Shown: piece after piece, positions 15,201 to 23,353 of the stretch
Layout: each line of letters starts with the position of its first letter
Position numbering within the stretch: the first letter of the stretch is position 1
Assembly (NCBI RefSeq): GCF_000455605.1
Contig: NC_017025.1
Location: 2,604,001-2,668,000, forward strand
Length of the DNA: 64,000 nt
Origin: Flavobacterium indicum GPTSA100-9 = DSM 17447
GTDB taxonomy: Bacteria; Bacteroidota; Bacteroidia; Flavobacteriales; Flavobacteriaceae
Reading direction: 5' to 3'
The notes under the pieces: model-generated
Database searches by the model: none
The model's input: the letters and a program-made list of their open reading frames with translations, nothing else
Told to the model about the DNA's origin: nothing
Position numbers and translations under genes: made by a program

Positions 15201-16777
15201 TCTTGTGATTTGAAATAATATTCTTGATTTGGTAATCCATAGCGATAACCACGACCTCGACCTATTGGTGTGGCTTGTTTTTCTCCATCTTTGACACACA
15301 AAAGAATATCGTGTGCATTGGCATCTTCTTTTGCGGTATAAAAAGTATTATTAGTTGCGACTAATTTTATGTTGTGCTTTTTTGCGAACTTAATTAAGGT
15401 TTGATTTACCGCATCTTCATCTTGTTGATTATGACGCATGATTTCAATATACAAATCTTCCCCAAATTGTTCCTTCCACCAAAGCAAGGCTTCCTCAGCT
15501 TGATTTTCACCAATATTTAAAATTTTATTGGGCACTTCACCATAAAGACTCCCGGTTAAAACTATGATGTCTTCTTTGTATTTAACAATCAAATCTTTAT
15601 CAATCCTAGGGACATAATACATTCCCTCGGTATAAGCATAGGAAGCTAATTTTGCTAAATTATGGTAGCCTTTTTTATTTTTTGCAAGAAAAACAACCTG
15701 ATAACCATTGTCTTTTTTAGATTTATCCAATCGGTTTTCACACACATAAAATTCACAGCCAACAATAGGTTTTACTATGGTTTCTGTTGGTAATTCACCC
15801 GCCTCTTCTGCCGCCTTATTTTTTCCCTCAGCTGTTTTATTGTGTCCTATAATACCACTAACAAACTGAAATGCCCCCATCATATTCCCTATATCTGTTA
15901 AAGCAACTGCGGGCATTTTATTTTTTACTGCATTATTGATTAATGCTGGAATAGACATGGTAGATTGTAAAACTGAAAATTGAGAATGATTGTGTAAATG
16001 CGCAAAAGCAACATTAGATAAATCAATTTCTTCTTCAGAGATTAAAGCAACACCTTCTGGCAATTGAGATTGTAATCGCTTTCTTAATTCATCAGAGGCC
16101 GTTTTTAGATTAACATGTTTTAATCCAATCGGTTTTACATCGGGATTATTTTGTCTAAAATTAACATAATAGTCGTTGGGAACAGGAAGTTCTTCAGAAG
16201 AAAAAATTTCTCTTTTAATTAACTCTAAAAAACATCTAGTAGTTGCTTCCACATCGGCAGTTGCATTATGAGCTTCAGCAAATTTTTCACCAAATAAAAA
16301 CTCATTTAATTCCGTTAATGTGGGTAATTTAAATTTCCCCCCTCTACCTCCAGGTAATTTTAATAATTCTGCTGTATTTTCAGTACAAGTATCTAAAACC
16401 GGTTTTTGACTTAAATCGGATGTAATTCCAACTCTGTAAAATTCGCACCCCATAATATTAACATCAAAGCCAACGTTATGTCCAACAATATATTTTGTTT
16501 TAGATAAGGCTATATTGAATTTTTCAAGTACTTCACGTAAAGAAATCCCTTCATGATTGGCTAAATCCGTTGAAATTCCGTGCACACGTTCTGCATCAAA
16601 GGGAATATTAAATCCTTCTGGTTTAACCAAATAATCTTGATGCTCAACTAAATTCCCTAATTCATCATGTAATTGCCAAGCAATTTGAACACAACGAGGC
16701 CAGTTATCGGTATCAGAAATAGGTGCTGACCAGCTTTTTGGTAAACCAGTAGTTTCGGTATCAAAAATCAAAAACAT
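12242..16777 (-). CDS. dnaE: DNA polymerase III alpha subunit with N-terminal proofreading exonuclease
   Basis: The 1511-residue replicative polymerase begins with a DnaQ-like 3'-5' exonuclease (1-190): DTETT with Asp6 and Glu8, HNVGFD at 100-105, and HNATAD at 170-175. The PHP domain starts near 258 (AHLHNHSQFSVLQST). The polymerase palm motif PDIDIDFDD lies near 693-701 and provides the catalytic aspartates. Helix-hairpin-helix and OB-fold regions follow (GGIVTNVQHR). The fusion of epsilon-type exonuclease and alpha subunit is standard in Bacteroidota, so the length is normal. It is transcribed alone, with a possible promoter just upstream. Confidence 0.97.
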   Translation of the reverse strand: MFLIFDTETTGLPKSWSAPISDTDNWPRCVQIAWQLHDELGNLVEHQDYLVKPEGFNIPFDAERVHGISTDLANHEGISLREVLEKFNIALSKTKYIVGHNVGFDVNIMGCEFYRVGITSDLSQKPVLDTCTENTAELLKLPGGRGGKFKLPTLTELNEFLFGEKFAEAHNATADVEATTRCFLELIKREIFSSEELPVPNDYYVNFRQNNPDVKPIGLKHVNLKTASDELRKRLQSQLPEGVALISEEEIDLSNVAFAHLHNHSQFSVLQSTMSIPALINNAVKNKMPAVALTDIGNMMGAFQFVSGIIGHNKTAEGKNKAAEEAGELPTETIVKPIVGCEFYVCENRLDKSKKDNGYQVVFLAKNKKGYHNLAKLASYAYTEGMYYVPRIDKDLIVKYKEDIIVLTGSLYGEVPNKILNIGENQAEEALLWWKEQFGEDLYIEIMRHNQQDEDAVNQTLIKFAKKHNIKLVATNNTFYTAKEDANAHDILLCVKDGEKQATPIGRGRGYRYGLPNQEYYFKSQDEMKELFKDLPSSITSIQEIIDKVEIYSLSRDVLLPKFDIPAEFQVEEDKIDKGVRGENNYLRYLTYEGAKRRYPEIADETLNPQKTAEIKERLDFELLTISNSGYPGYFLIVQDFIAEARKMGVAVGPGRGSAAGSAVAYCLGITNIDPIEYDLLFERFLNPDRVSMPDIDIDFDDEGRGRVMDYVIQKYGANQVAQIITYGKMATKSAIRDTARVLDLPLFEADRIAKLIPAMMPSKWNLARFISENEDEVKKALKSSEEFDRVRELIDIAKSEDLSGETIQQAKVLEGSLRNTGIHACGVIITPDDITNFVPVTTAKDSDLYVTQFDNAVAESAGLLKMDFLGLKTLTLIKDTVKLVKYRHGIELDPDTFPIDDKKTYELFQRGETVGIFQYESAGMQKYMKELKPTVFADLIAMNALYRPGPLEYIPSFIKRKNGQEPIVYDLDACEEYLAETYGITVYQEQVMLLSQKLANFSKGDADVLRKAMGKKMLDVLEKMKSKFIEGAVKNGHAEDKLEKIWKDWTAFAQYAFNKSHSTCYAWVAYQTAYLKAHYPAEYMAAVLSNNMNDIKQVTFFMEEAKRMGLEVLGPDVNESYYKFTVNDNGAVRFGMGAIKGVGEGAVNTIVEGRKEAPYRSIFDLAKRIDLRAANKKAFENLALAGGFDCFVGTHRAQYFHTEGDGVTFLEKAMRYGSKYQENENSSQVSLFGESAEVQIPEPTVPPCDDWNTMEKLAREKEVVGIYISGHPLDDYKFEMNYFCNTRLEAFKSMEQLVGKNLSFGGIVTNVQHRVAKNGKGWATFNVDGYDESYEFRIFDEEYLKFRHFLVQNNFAYFRVTIKDGWVNKDTGKKSDPKIVFTHVQYLQDVLVDFAKKLTIQMPIEELKEQLIQKLNDLFQNHQGNLNVTFEVLELEKVTRQIERKIEMDEDFSSEEEEGSETIVMESQMEEVEELIIKNKLEMPSRKLKVGVSKELLEELEKMQLKFKLN

Positions 16778-16808
16778 AAATCAAAAGGAATTTAACAACT
16801 GAATGTTT

Positions 16809-16839
16809 CAAAATTACAATTATAAAAATTGTAATTCAA
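16809..16839 (-). promoter_or_regulatory. Possible dnaE promoter within an inverted repeat
   Basis: TAATTTTG (16809-16816, minus strand) fits TAnnTTTG, with TTG about 20 bases upstream (16837-16839). The stretch also forms the inverted repeat ATTACAAT / ATTGTAAT, which could be an operator or chance in AT-rich DNA. Confidence 0.4.
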
Positions 16840-16860
16840 TTTTAGTTATTAACATAAACA

Positions 16861-16887
16861 AAAAACCATCTTATAATTAGATGGTTT
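16861..16887 (-). terminator. Terminator of the DUF6252 lipoprotein gene
   Basis: The stem AAACCATCT / AGATGGTTT has a 7-base loop and is followed by a U-tract on the minus strand, 27 bases after the stop. Confidence 0.85.
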
Positions 16888-16914
16888 TAAATACTTTATA
16901 TTTATTATTAACTA

Positions 16915-17604
16915 TTAATAAACTGGAACTTTATAAAATTTCCCATTATTAAAGTTTACGATATTTCCATTGTCATCTGAAGCATTAAATTTAATATTTC
17001 CAGTGTAGGTACCGTTTTCAATTTTTTCAATTTCTACTTCTCCATTGCTAAGAGTCGTGTTTACAACTCTAAATGTTGCGTTATTATTTCCACCAACAGC
17101 AGTTACAATATCACCTGGCAAATACCCAATACCTCTAGCCGTTATTTTAGCATCAGAAACAACTCCATTTGAAGCCACAGTCAATTTTAAATTTAACCCG
17201 TTCCCATTACCACCAATAGTTTGAACAATTGAACCATCTAAAGATGCATAACCCGAACCACCATTAACTCTGTAGATTTTATTTGCAGGACCTTCTTGAT
17301 AAGAAGTTTCATAATAAAGAACTGTACCTTCATTGTTATACGAATAAGAGGCAAAGTTAGAATTATTTGCAGTTCCTAAATCATACGTACCAACAGCATT
17401 CGGAACCGTTACTGAAATAACTTCGTAATCAGTATATCCGTTTAAAGTTATTGTCCCGTTACTATTAACAGTCACTCTAGAATCACCAGCTCTCCAAAAC
17501 AAATTATCTTTTTCCCCTTGAAAAGCAGGAGTATTTGTTTTAACATCATTTTCACAAGAAACAAAAAGAAAAGCAAGTAATAATAATGAAAATATATTCT
17601 TCAT
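16915..17604 (-). CDS. DUF6252-like lipoprotein
   Basis: The 229-residue protein starts at ATG 17604 with a lipoprotein signal, MKNIFSLLLLAFLFVSC. The mature part has a FQGEKDNLFWRAGDSRV start and an all-beta pattern with GTYDLG and YSYNNEGTVLYYETS, like secreted DUF6252 proteins of Bacteroidota. A Gly/Asn-rich insert (GGSGYASLDGSIVQTIGGNGNGL...GIGYLPGDIVTAVGGNN) in the middle resembles a second small beta repeat. It is likely on the cell surface or in the periplasm; no function is known. Longer in-frame starts exist upstream but would bury the signal peptide. Confidence 0.65.
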   Translation of the reverse strand: MKNIFSLLLLAFLFVSCENDVKTNTPAFQGEKDNLFWRAGDSRVTVNSNGTITLNGYTDYEVISVTVPNAVGTYDLGTANNSNFASYSYNNEGTVLYYETSYQEGPANKIYRVNGGSGYASLDGSIVQTIGGNGNGLNLKLTVASNGVVSDAKITARGIGYLPGDIVTAVGGNNNATFRVVNTTLSNGEVEIEKIENGTYTGNIKFNASDDNGNIVNFNNGKFYKVPVY

Positions 17605-17711
17605 TTGGTTTATATTTTTTAAAGATTTACAAATATAGATAAAAAATAATTTAAAAAAAAGGTTCTTTATTAAAGATTTTGATTTAAATTGCATTCCCCA
17701 AATTTGAAAAA

Positions 17712-20051
17712 ATGAAAAAAATTTTACTATTTTTATTGTATTCTGTAGTTTCTTTTTCACAAATACCTGCTTATTATAGTGGAATTGATTTTACACAAAC
17801 TGGAAATAATTTAAAAAATCAATTAGCTACACTAATAACAACTACACACACAAATCAAATAAGTTATACACCAGGTGTATGGAATGCTTTGCAATCTGGC
17901 GATTTAAATCCGTCTAATTCTTCACAAGTATTATTAATATATGGATTTAATGATGTAGATGCAATTTACAAAAACGACCGCACCGACTTATCTACCAACA
18001 TTTGCAGTTCCACTTGCCCCACTGGTTCATGGAATAGAGAACATTGTTATGCGCTTTCTCTTGGAACTCCAGCTTTAGTAACTTCAAGTCCCGGACCTGG
18101 TACTGACGCTCACCACATCCGCGCAGCAGATGTGACTTTTAATGCAGACAGAGGAAACAGACTTTATACAGATGGATCAGGAGATGCAGGTCCAATTGGC
18201 GCTTCAAATTGGTATCCAGGAGATGAATGGAAAGGAGATATTGCGCGTATGATGATGTATATGTATGTACGTTATAATACAAGATGTTTAGCCACCAATG
18301 TAGGCAGTGGACCTACCACTTACAGCGTTGATATGCCGGATATTTTCTTAGAATGGAACGAAGAAGACCCAGTAAGTCCATTTGAAAAAACAAGAAACAA
18401 TGTATTACAAGGCATACAAGGCAATAGAAATCCATTTATCGACAATCCTTATTTAGCTACATTAATTTGGGGCGGACCTCAAGCACCTGACTCTTGGAAT
18501 ATTATCGGATGTTCCACTTCTACCACATGGAATGGTACCGCTTGGACAAATGGCGTACCTACTAAAAATGTAAAAGCAATTTTTAATGGTAATTACAACT
18601 CAACGGGAAATTTAGACATGTGTTCCATGGATGTTACTGGAACAGCTCAAGTAACCCTGCAAACAGGGCATGTTTTTACAATTGTTCGAAACATTAGTGT
18701 TGCTTCAACCGCTAATTTTACGATACAAAACAACGCTAACTTAGTTCAAATAAACAATATTGCAAATTCAGGAAACATCAATTTAATAAAGAATAGTGCT
18801 AATTTATTACGTTTGGATTACACAGCTTGGTCCTCACCAGTTTCTAATCAAAATTTATTAGCTTTTTCTCCTCAAACATTAACTAACCGATTTTATACCT
18901 ACAACCCTGCTGGAACCACTACTGCTACTGCTTACACGAGTATAAACCCGAGCAGTACTAATTTTAACCCAACAACAGGATACTTAATAAGAAGTCCAAA
19001 CAATTGGTCCGCTACAGTTTCAGCACCCTATATTGGACAATTTACGGGTGTACCAAATAATGGAGAATTTTATACTGCAATTCAACAAGGTTATAATTTA
19101 GCAGGAAATCCATTTCCAGCTACAATTGAAGGCAGTCACTTCATAGCATCTAACAGAACAATTGAAACGTTATATTTTTGGACACATACAGCTCCAGCGA
19201 GTGGCGGTGTTTATCCTGTAAATAATTATGCATCCTACACCACTTTAGGCGGAGTTGCAGCAGCAGCCGGAGGAGCAATACCAGACGGGTCAATTAAACC
19301 CGGACAAGGTTTTTATTTTTACAGTTCAGAAAATGAAAATGTATTTTTTCATAATGCCCTGCGTTACAATGTGATGAATACTCAATTCTTTAAGACTAAT
19401 TCAGTTGAAAAAGACATTTATCGATTAAATTTATCAGACTCTTATCAGAATTATAACCAAATTTTAATAGGACATGATGCCAATGCTACTGAGGCATTTG
19501 ATTTAGGTATAGACGGAAAAGCTTTTGAATATGATGATGCTATGTTATTCACTACTATTGATAACAACAAATATGTTATTCAAGGCAGACCTACGTTTGA
19601 TTCAAATGATAAATTAGCTTTGGGTGTTAAAATTAAAAACGATGGTCTTTATACTGTACAGCTAGAAAACAAAGAAGGTGTTTTTAATCAACAACCTATA
19701 TATTTAAAAGATAATTTCACGGGTTCAATAACTGAAATAAGCAAGCAACCTTATACATTTTCTTCCACAGCAGGTTTATTTACAACGAGATTCGAATTGA
19801 TGTATCAATTAGAAAAAAAATCTGTTAAAGAGCATCTTATTACAATTTTAAATCATGATACTGAAATTGTTATGAATAGTTCTAGCAATATGCAACTAGT
19901 TACTGTTTACGATCTATTAGGGAAAAAGATATACGAGTTGAATAAAACAACAAATGAAGCCCATCTTCCTATTCCAAAAAACAATCAAATAGTATTACTT
20001 GAGATACAATTAGAAGATGGAAGCATCCAGCACTACAAAGTCATTCAGTAA
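17712..20051 (+). CDS. Secreted endonuclease I with T9SS sorting domain
   Basis: The 779-residue exported protein has a signal peptide ending near SFSQ. The endonuclease I (EndA/NucM) domain spans about 20-260, with WNREH at 107-111 and HHIRAADVTFNADRGN at 134-149, the family's metal and catalytic region. A long Thr/Asn-rich beta region (270-700) follows. The C-terminal 70 residues (VTVYDLLGKKIYELNK ... HYKVIQ) form a type A sorting domain of the type IX secretion system. It probably degrades extracellular DNA or RNA for nutrient uptake. It starts 108 bases from the divergent DUF6252 gene and ends at a bidirectional terminator. Confidence 0.88.
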   Translation: MKKILLFLLYSVVSFSQIPAYYSGIDFTQTGNNLKNQLATLITTTHTNQISYTPGVWNALQSGDLNPSNSSQVLLIYGFNDVDAIYKNDRTDLSTNICSSTCPTGSWNREHCYALSLGTPALVTSSPGPGTDAHHIRAADVTFNADRGNRLYTDGSGDAGPIGASNWYPGDEWKGDIARMMMYMYVRYNTRCLATNVGSGPTTYSVDMPDIFLEWNEEDPVSPFEKTRNNVLQGIQGNRNPFIDNPYLATLIWGGPQAPDSWNIIGCSTSTTWNGTAWTNGVPTKNVKAIFNGNYNSTGNLDMCSMDVTGTAQVTLQTGHVFTIVRNISVASTANFTIQNNANLVQINNIANSGNINLIKNSANLLRLDYTAWSSPVSNQNLLAFSPQTLTNRFYTYNPAGTTTATAYTSINPSSTNFNPTTGYLIRSPNNWSATVSAPYIGQFTGVPNNGEFYTAIQQGYNLAGNPFPATIEGSHFIASNRTIETLYFWTHTAPASGGVYPVNNYASYTTLGGVAAAAGGAIPDGSIKPGQGFYFYSSENENVFFHNALRYNVMNTQFFKTNSVEKDIYRLNLSDSYQNYNQILIGHDANATEAFDLGIDGKAFEYDDAMLFTTIDNNKYVIQGRPTFDSNDKLALGVKIKNDGLYTVQLENKEGVFNQQPIYLKDNFTGSITEISKQPYTFSSTAGLFTTRFELMYQLEKKSVKEHLITILNHDTEIVMNSSSNMQLVTVYDLLGKKIYELNKTTNEAHLPIPKNNQIVLLEIQLEDGSIQHYKVIQ

Positions 20052-20084
20052 AAAAATCCGAAGGTTAGCCTTCGGATTTTTTAT
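20051..20084. terminator. Bidirectional terminator
   Basis: The stem AAATCCGAAGG / CCTTCGGATTT has a TTAG loop, with A-runs before it and T-runs after it. It serves both the endonuclease gene (plus) and the pseudouridine synthase gene (minus). Confidence 0.9.
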
Positions 20085-20939
20085 TTATATATTTTTCAAA
20101 TTAATCACTTCTTGATCGGTAAGAAAACGCCAATTTCCTCTTGGTAAATTTTTCTTAGTTAACCCAGCAAACATAACACGATCAAGCTTAATTACATCGT
20201 ACTTCAACTGTTCAAAAATAGAACGCACAATTTTTATATTTGCCGTTTTCATTTTGATGCCGATTTCACTTTTTGGTTTATCTTCTATATAAGTAATCTC
20301 CTCAACATATACTTTATGACCATCAATATGAACGCCATTTTGAATTTTTTCTAAATCTTCAAACTTCAAATTTTTATCTAATGAAACTTGGTATAATTTA
20401 GTTGAACGTTGGTTAGGAGAAGTAAATTTAGTAACAATAGTAGCGTCATTAGTAAACAATAATAACCCTGTAGTTGTTTTATCCATTCTTCCAACAGGCT
20501 CAATTTTTGAATTGGTCGCCATACGCACCAAATTGATTACATTATTGGCACCCGTATCATTTTTTTCAGTTGAAAAATTCTTTGGTTTATTTAACAATAT
20601 ATATACTTTTTTCTCAGGGGTAATATTAACTCCGTCAAAGTTAACTTCATCGGTCAACTTTACTTTATACCCCATCTCAGTAATTACTTCACCATTTACT
20701 TTTACATTTCCACTTTGGATATAAATATCAGCATCTCTTCTACTGCACACACCTGAATTAGCAATATACCTGTTCAATCGTAATTCATCAGACTCCTTTT
20801 TTACTGTTGGTTTTGGCTTATCATTTTGCTTTACAAACTTTTGAAAGGGCTTTTTATCATTAGAAAAAGGCTTTTTGAATTCAGGTTTTTTATTTTCTGA
20901 AACTTTTCCTTTTCTTTTATCTCCTGATGATTTTCTCAT
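20085..20939 (-). CDS. rRNA pseudouridine synthase, RsuA/RluB family
   Basis: The 284-residue protein has a Lys-rich N-terminal tail (1-50), an S4 RNA-binding domain (about 53-103; LRLNRYIANSGVCSRRDADIYI) and a pseudouridine synthase domain. The catalytic motif GRMDKTTTGLLLFTND contains Asp153. The C-terminal LPRGNWRFLTDQEV is typical of the RsuA/RluB/RluF branch. It converts a specific uridine in rRNA to pseudouridine; which site cannot be told here. It is downstream of the mevalonate/UbiA genes, with a gap of about 100 bases. Confidence 0.92.
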   Translation of the reverse strand: MRKSSGDKRKGKVSENKKPEFKKPFSNDKKPFQKFVKQNDKPKPTVKKESDELRLNRYIANSGVCSRRDADIYIQSGNVKVNGEVITEMGYKVKLTDEVNFDGVNITPEKKVYILLNKPKNFSTEKNDTGANNVINLVRMATNSKIEPVGRMDKTTTGLLLFTNDATIVTKFTSPNQRSTKLYQVSLDKNLKFEDLEKIQNGVHIDGHKVYVEEITYIEDKPKSEIGIKMKTANIKIVRSIFEQLKYDVIKLDRVMFAGLTKKNLPRGNWRFLTDQEVINLKNI

Positions 20940-21042
20940 AACTATTCTTAATTTTATTTTGCAAAAGTACTCGTTTAAAATTAGAATATAGAATTTAGAA
21001 TTCAGAATTTAACTAAAATGATAGAAATACAGTGTTTTACAT

Positions 21043-21960
21043 TTACTTTAAAAACAACTTTTGACCGTTTTCAATTACGGTTGGTTTAATCAAAACTATA
21101 CAAATAACACCTGCAATTAGGATGATTTTTAATAAAAAATGCAGCTTAACATAATCTACTTTACCTTCTGAATTCCATAATTTCATAGCAAAAGCAATCA
21201 AGACTAAGTAACTCACATAGAAATAAATATCCATATAACCCACATCATACACATTTACTAAAAAATACACCGGTAATAAAGTGCCAACTAATAATGAAGT
21301 AATAATTGTTTTAGCAAATTTTTCTCCGAATTTTACAGGTATAGTTTGGTAATTATTACTTAAATCGCCTTCAATATTTTCCAAATCTTTAATAATTTCA
21401 CGGATTAAAATGATTAGGAATAAAAAAACGGCGTGCGCAAAAATTACGTGATAAAAATTTTTGAAATACAAGAGAATTCCGAAAAAAGGCAATACCACTA
21501 AAAGTGCGGCTGTTAAATTACCTATCATAGGGTATTTTTTCAATCGATGTGAATAATACCAAAGCAAGAAGATGTAAAAAGAATAAAATATTGCGGCCCG
21601 CCAGGATATTAACCAACCTAAAAAAGCGGCTAAAAAATTTAACACAAAATAGACGTATAACTGGGTTTTTTGACTTACCAAACGGTCTAAATAGGATTTT
21701 TTAGGACGATTGATAATGTCTTTTTTAGCATCGTAAAAGTTATTAATGATGTAACCGGAAGCAATGGCAAAGGTAGAAGCAATTACTAATACAAATAAAC
21801 GCCAATCTAATAATACATCTAACGCACGTTTTTCGGGTGCCAATATGTAAATAGCAGATAAATACTGCGCTAAGGCAATAACAAAAATATTATAGCCACG
21901 CACTACAGAGAAAAAACTCAGAATTTTAGTGAGTAGTAATTTTGTATTACGGCTTAGCAT
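21043..21960 (-). CDS. UbiA-family prenyltransferase
   Basis: This 305-residue membrane protein has about eight or nine helices and both Asp-rich motifs of the UbiA family: NNFYDAKKD at 73-81 and KDLENIEGD near 195. The motifs bind the prenyl diphosphate through Mg. In flavobacteria this subfamily is usually named geranylgeranylglycerol-phosphate geranylgeranyltransferase. Its position after two mevalonate-pathway genes supports an isoprenoid role, but the acceptor is not proven. It starts 38 bases after the mevalonate kinase stop, so the genes are probably co-transcribed. Confidence 0.85.
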   Translation of the reverse strand: MLSRNTKLLLTKILSFFSVVRGYNIFVIALAQYLSAIYILAPEKRALDVLLDWRLFVLVIASTFAIASGYIINNFYDAKKDIINRPKKSYLDRLVSQKTQLYVYFVLNFLAAFLGWLISWRAAIFYSFYIFLLWYYSHRLKKYPMIGNLTAALLVVLPFFGILLYFKNFYHVIFAHAVFLFLIILIREIIKDLENIEGDLSNNYQTIPVKFGEKFAKTIITSLLVGTLLPVYFLVNVYDVGYMDIYFYVSYLVLIAFAMKLWNSEGKVDYVKLHFLLKIILIAGVICIVLIKPTVIENGQKLFLK

Positions 21961-21998
21961 AGTTCAAATTCCGAAACTTGTTCAGAAAGACAAAAATT

Positions 21999-22937
21999 TT
22001 AAAATTGATATACCACTTCTAACTTATAGTCTTTCAAGGACGATTTGGCTTTCTCTAAGTCTTCTGTAAAACCTAAAATATAGCCACCGCCACCAGAACC
22101 ACATAATTTTAAATAATAATCGTTGGTATCAATTCCTTTTTGCCATACTTGATGGAATTGCTCAGGAATCATTGGTTTAAAGTTATTCAAGACAACTTTA
22201 GACAATTCTTTTGTGTTTTGGAATAAGTTTTTGAAATCCCCATGTAAAAAGTTCTCTACACATTTATCGGTATATTTAATAAACTGAGATTTCAACATGG
22301 TACGGAATCCTTGATCTTTCAAATTTTCCATAAAAATATTCACCATAGGTGCGGTTTCTCCCACTATTCCAGAATCAATTAAAAAAACCGCTCCTTTTCC
22401 AGAAGTAGATTGACTCGGAATTCCAGTTGGCTCAATATTATCTTTAGAATTGATTAAAATAGGTAAACTTAAATACGAATTTAACGGATCTAATCCAGAA
22501 CTTTTACCATGAAAGAAAGATTCCATCTGTGAAAAAATTGCTTTTAATTGCAATAATTTCTCTCTCGTTAAGTTCTCTAATACTGTAATTTTGTTTGTTG
22601 CGTATTTATCATAAATAGCTGCCACTAAAGCACCACTACTTCCTACTCCATATCCTTGTGGTATACTAGAATCAAAGTACATTCCAGCCGTCACATCTTT
22701 TTGAAGCGCTTCTAAATTAAACGTAACTAATTCGGGCTGTTCGGTTTGTAATTGTTCCAAATAAGCCGTAAATTTCACTAAACTTTCATTTGATTTTTTT
22801 GCTTCATCGGAAGGATTTTCGTCCATTTTTAAAGCACCATTATAAAAGTTATAAGGTATAGAAAGACCTTTTGAATCTTGGATAATTCCATATTCTCCAA
22901 AAAGTAAAATTTTAGAATAAAAAAGTGGTCCTTTCAT
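21999..22937 (-). CDS. Mevalonate kinase (GHMP family)
   Basis: The 312-residue protein has the GHMP kinase motifs: KILLFGEYGI at 9-18, the ATP loop IPQGYGVGSSGAL at 92-104 and the C-terminal KLCGSGGGGYILGF. Together with the diphosphomevalonate decarboxylase gene upstream, this places it in the mevalonate route to isopentenyl diphosphate. Phosphomevalonate kinase, which belongs to the same superfamily, is the main alternative and is not otherwise seen here. Its start is 28 bases after the inserted four-helix-bundle ORF. Confidence 0.8.
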   Translation of the reverse strand: MKGPLFYSKILLFGEYGIIQDSKGLSIPYNFYNGALKMDENPSDEAKKSNESLVKFTAYLEQLQTEQPELVTFNLEALQKDVTAGMYFDSSIPQGYGVGSSGALVAAIYDKYATNKITVLENLTREKLLQLKAIFSQMESFFHGKSSGLDPLNSYLSLPILINSKDNIEPTGIPSQSTSGKGAVFLIDSGIVGETAPMVNIFMENLKDQGFRTMLKSQFIKYTDKCVENFLHGDFKNLFQNTKELSKVVLNNFKPMIPEQFHQVWQKGIDTNDYYLKLCGSGGGGYILGFTEDLEKAKSSLKDYKLEVVYQF

Positions 22938-22941
22938 ATTT

Positions 22942-22968
22942 TAATTGACAATTAATAATGAATAATTA
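22942..22968. repeat. Inverted repeat arm, distal side of the four-helix-bundle ORF
   Basis: TAATTGACAATTAATAATG and the following bases form the mirror of the arm at 23331-23353, with few mismatches. The TAA stop of the four-helix-bundle ORF lies in it (22966-22968). Confidence 0.7.
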
Positions 22969-23322
22969 AAAATTATTAATTTTTGAAGTATTAATTATAC
23001 TCGTAAGTATTCGCAATATTTCAATATTTTTATCTTTTACATTTTGAAACTCGTCATTTGTTAAGTAATTTGTTTCAAACAACAAATCTAACCAATAATC
23101 TGTTTCATTTGCTTCTTTTAATGAAATTGATAGTTTATGTATGAAATCAGCTTTACTTTGAGCATGTTCTGATTCTCTAACATTTGCACCTATTGAAGTT
23201 CCAGCTCGCAATAATTGTTTTGACAATACAAATTCATTTTTACTAACTAAAACCTTATAAAGGTACACTATTTCTTTTGCAAATTCAAATGTTTTATTTT
23301 TTATAACATTATCCCTTACCAT
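22966..23322 (-). CDS. Four-helix-bundle protein (23S rRNA IVS-protein family)
   Basis: The 118-residue all-alpha protein begins MVRDNVIKNKTFEFAKEIV, with the family signature LSKQLLRAGTSIGANVRESEHAQSKADFIHKLSISLKEANETDYWLDLL (about 40-88). These proteins are encoded in intervening sequences of 23S rRNA genes in some bacteria and are common stand-alone genes in Bacteroidota; the function is unknown. ATG 23322 is chosen; a TTG two codons upstream is the alternative. It is wedged between mvaD and mevalonate kinase and bounded by inverted repeats, so it looks like an insertion in an isoprenoid operon. Confidence 0.9.
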   Translation of the reverse strand: MVRDNVIKNKTFEFAKEIVYLYKVLVSKNEFVLSKQLLRAGTSIGANVRESEHAQSKADFIHKLSISLKEANETDYWLDLLFETNYLTNDEFQNVKDKNIEILRILTSIINTSKINNF

Positions 23323-23330
23323 TATCAACT

Positions 23331-23353
23331 GTTAATTATTAATTATCAATTGA
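23331..23353. repeat. Inverted repeat arm, proximal side of the four-helix-bundle ORF
   Basis: GTTAATTATTAATTATCAA and the following TTGA pair with the arm at 22942-22968. On the minus strand this sequence encodes the last residues and stop of MvaD (QLIINN, TAA), so the insertion appears to have replaced the original gene end. Confidence 0.7.

Noticed and set aside
12242..16777. dnaE fused by assembly error to a dnaQ gene
   Set aside because: The exonuclease-alpha fusion is the usual Bacteroidota arrangement and the frame is continuous.
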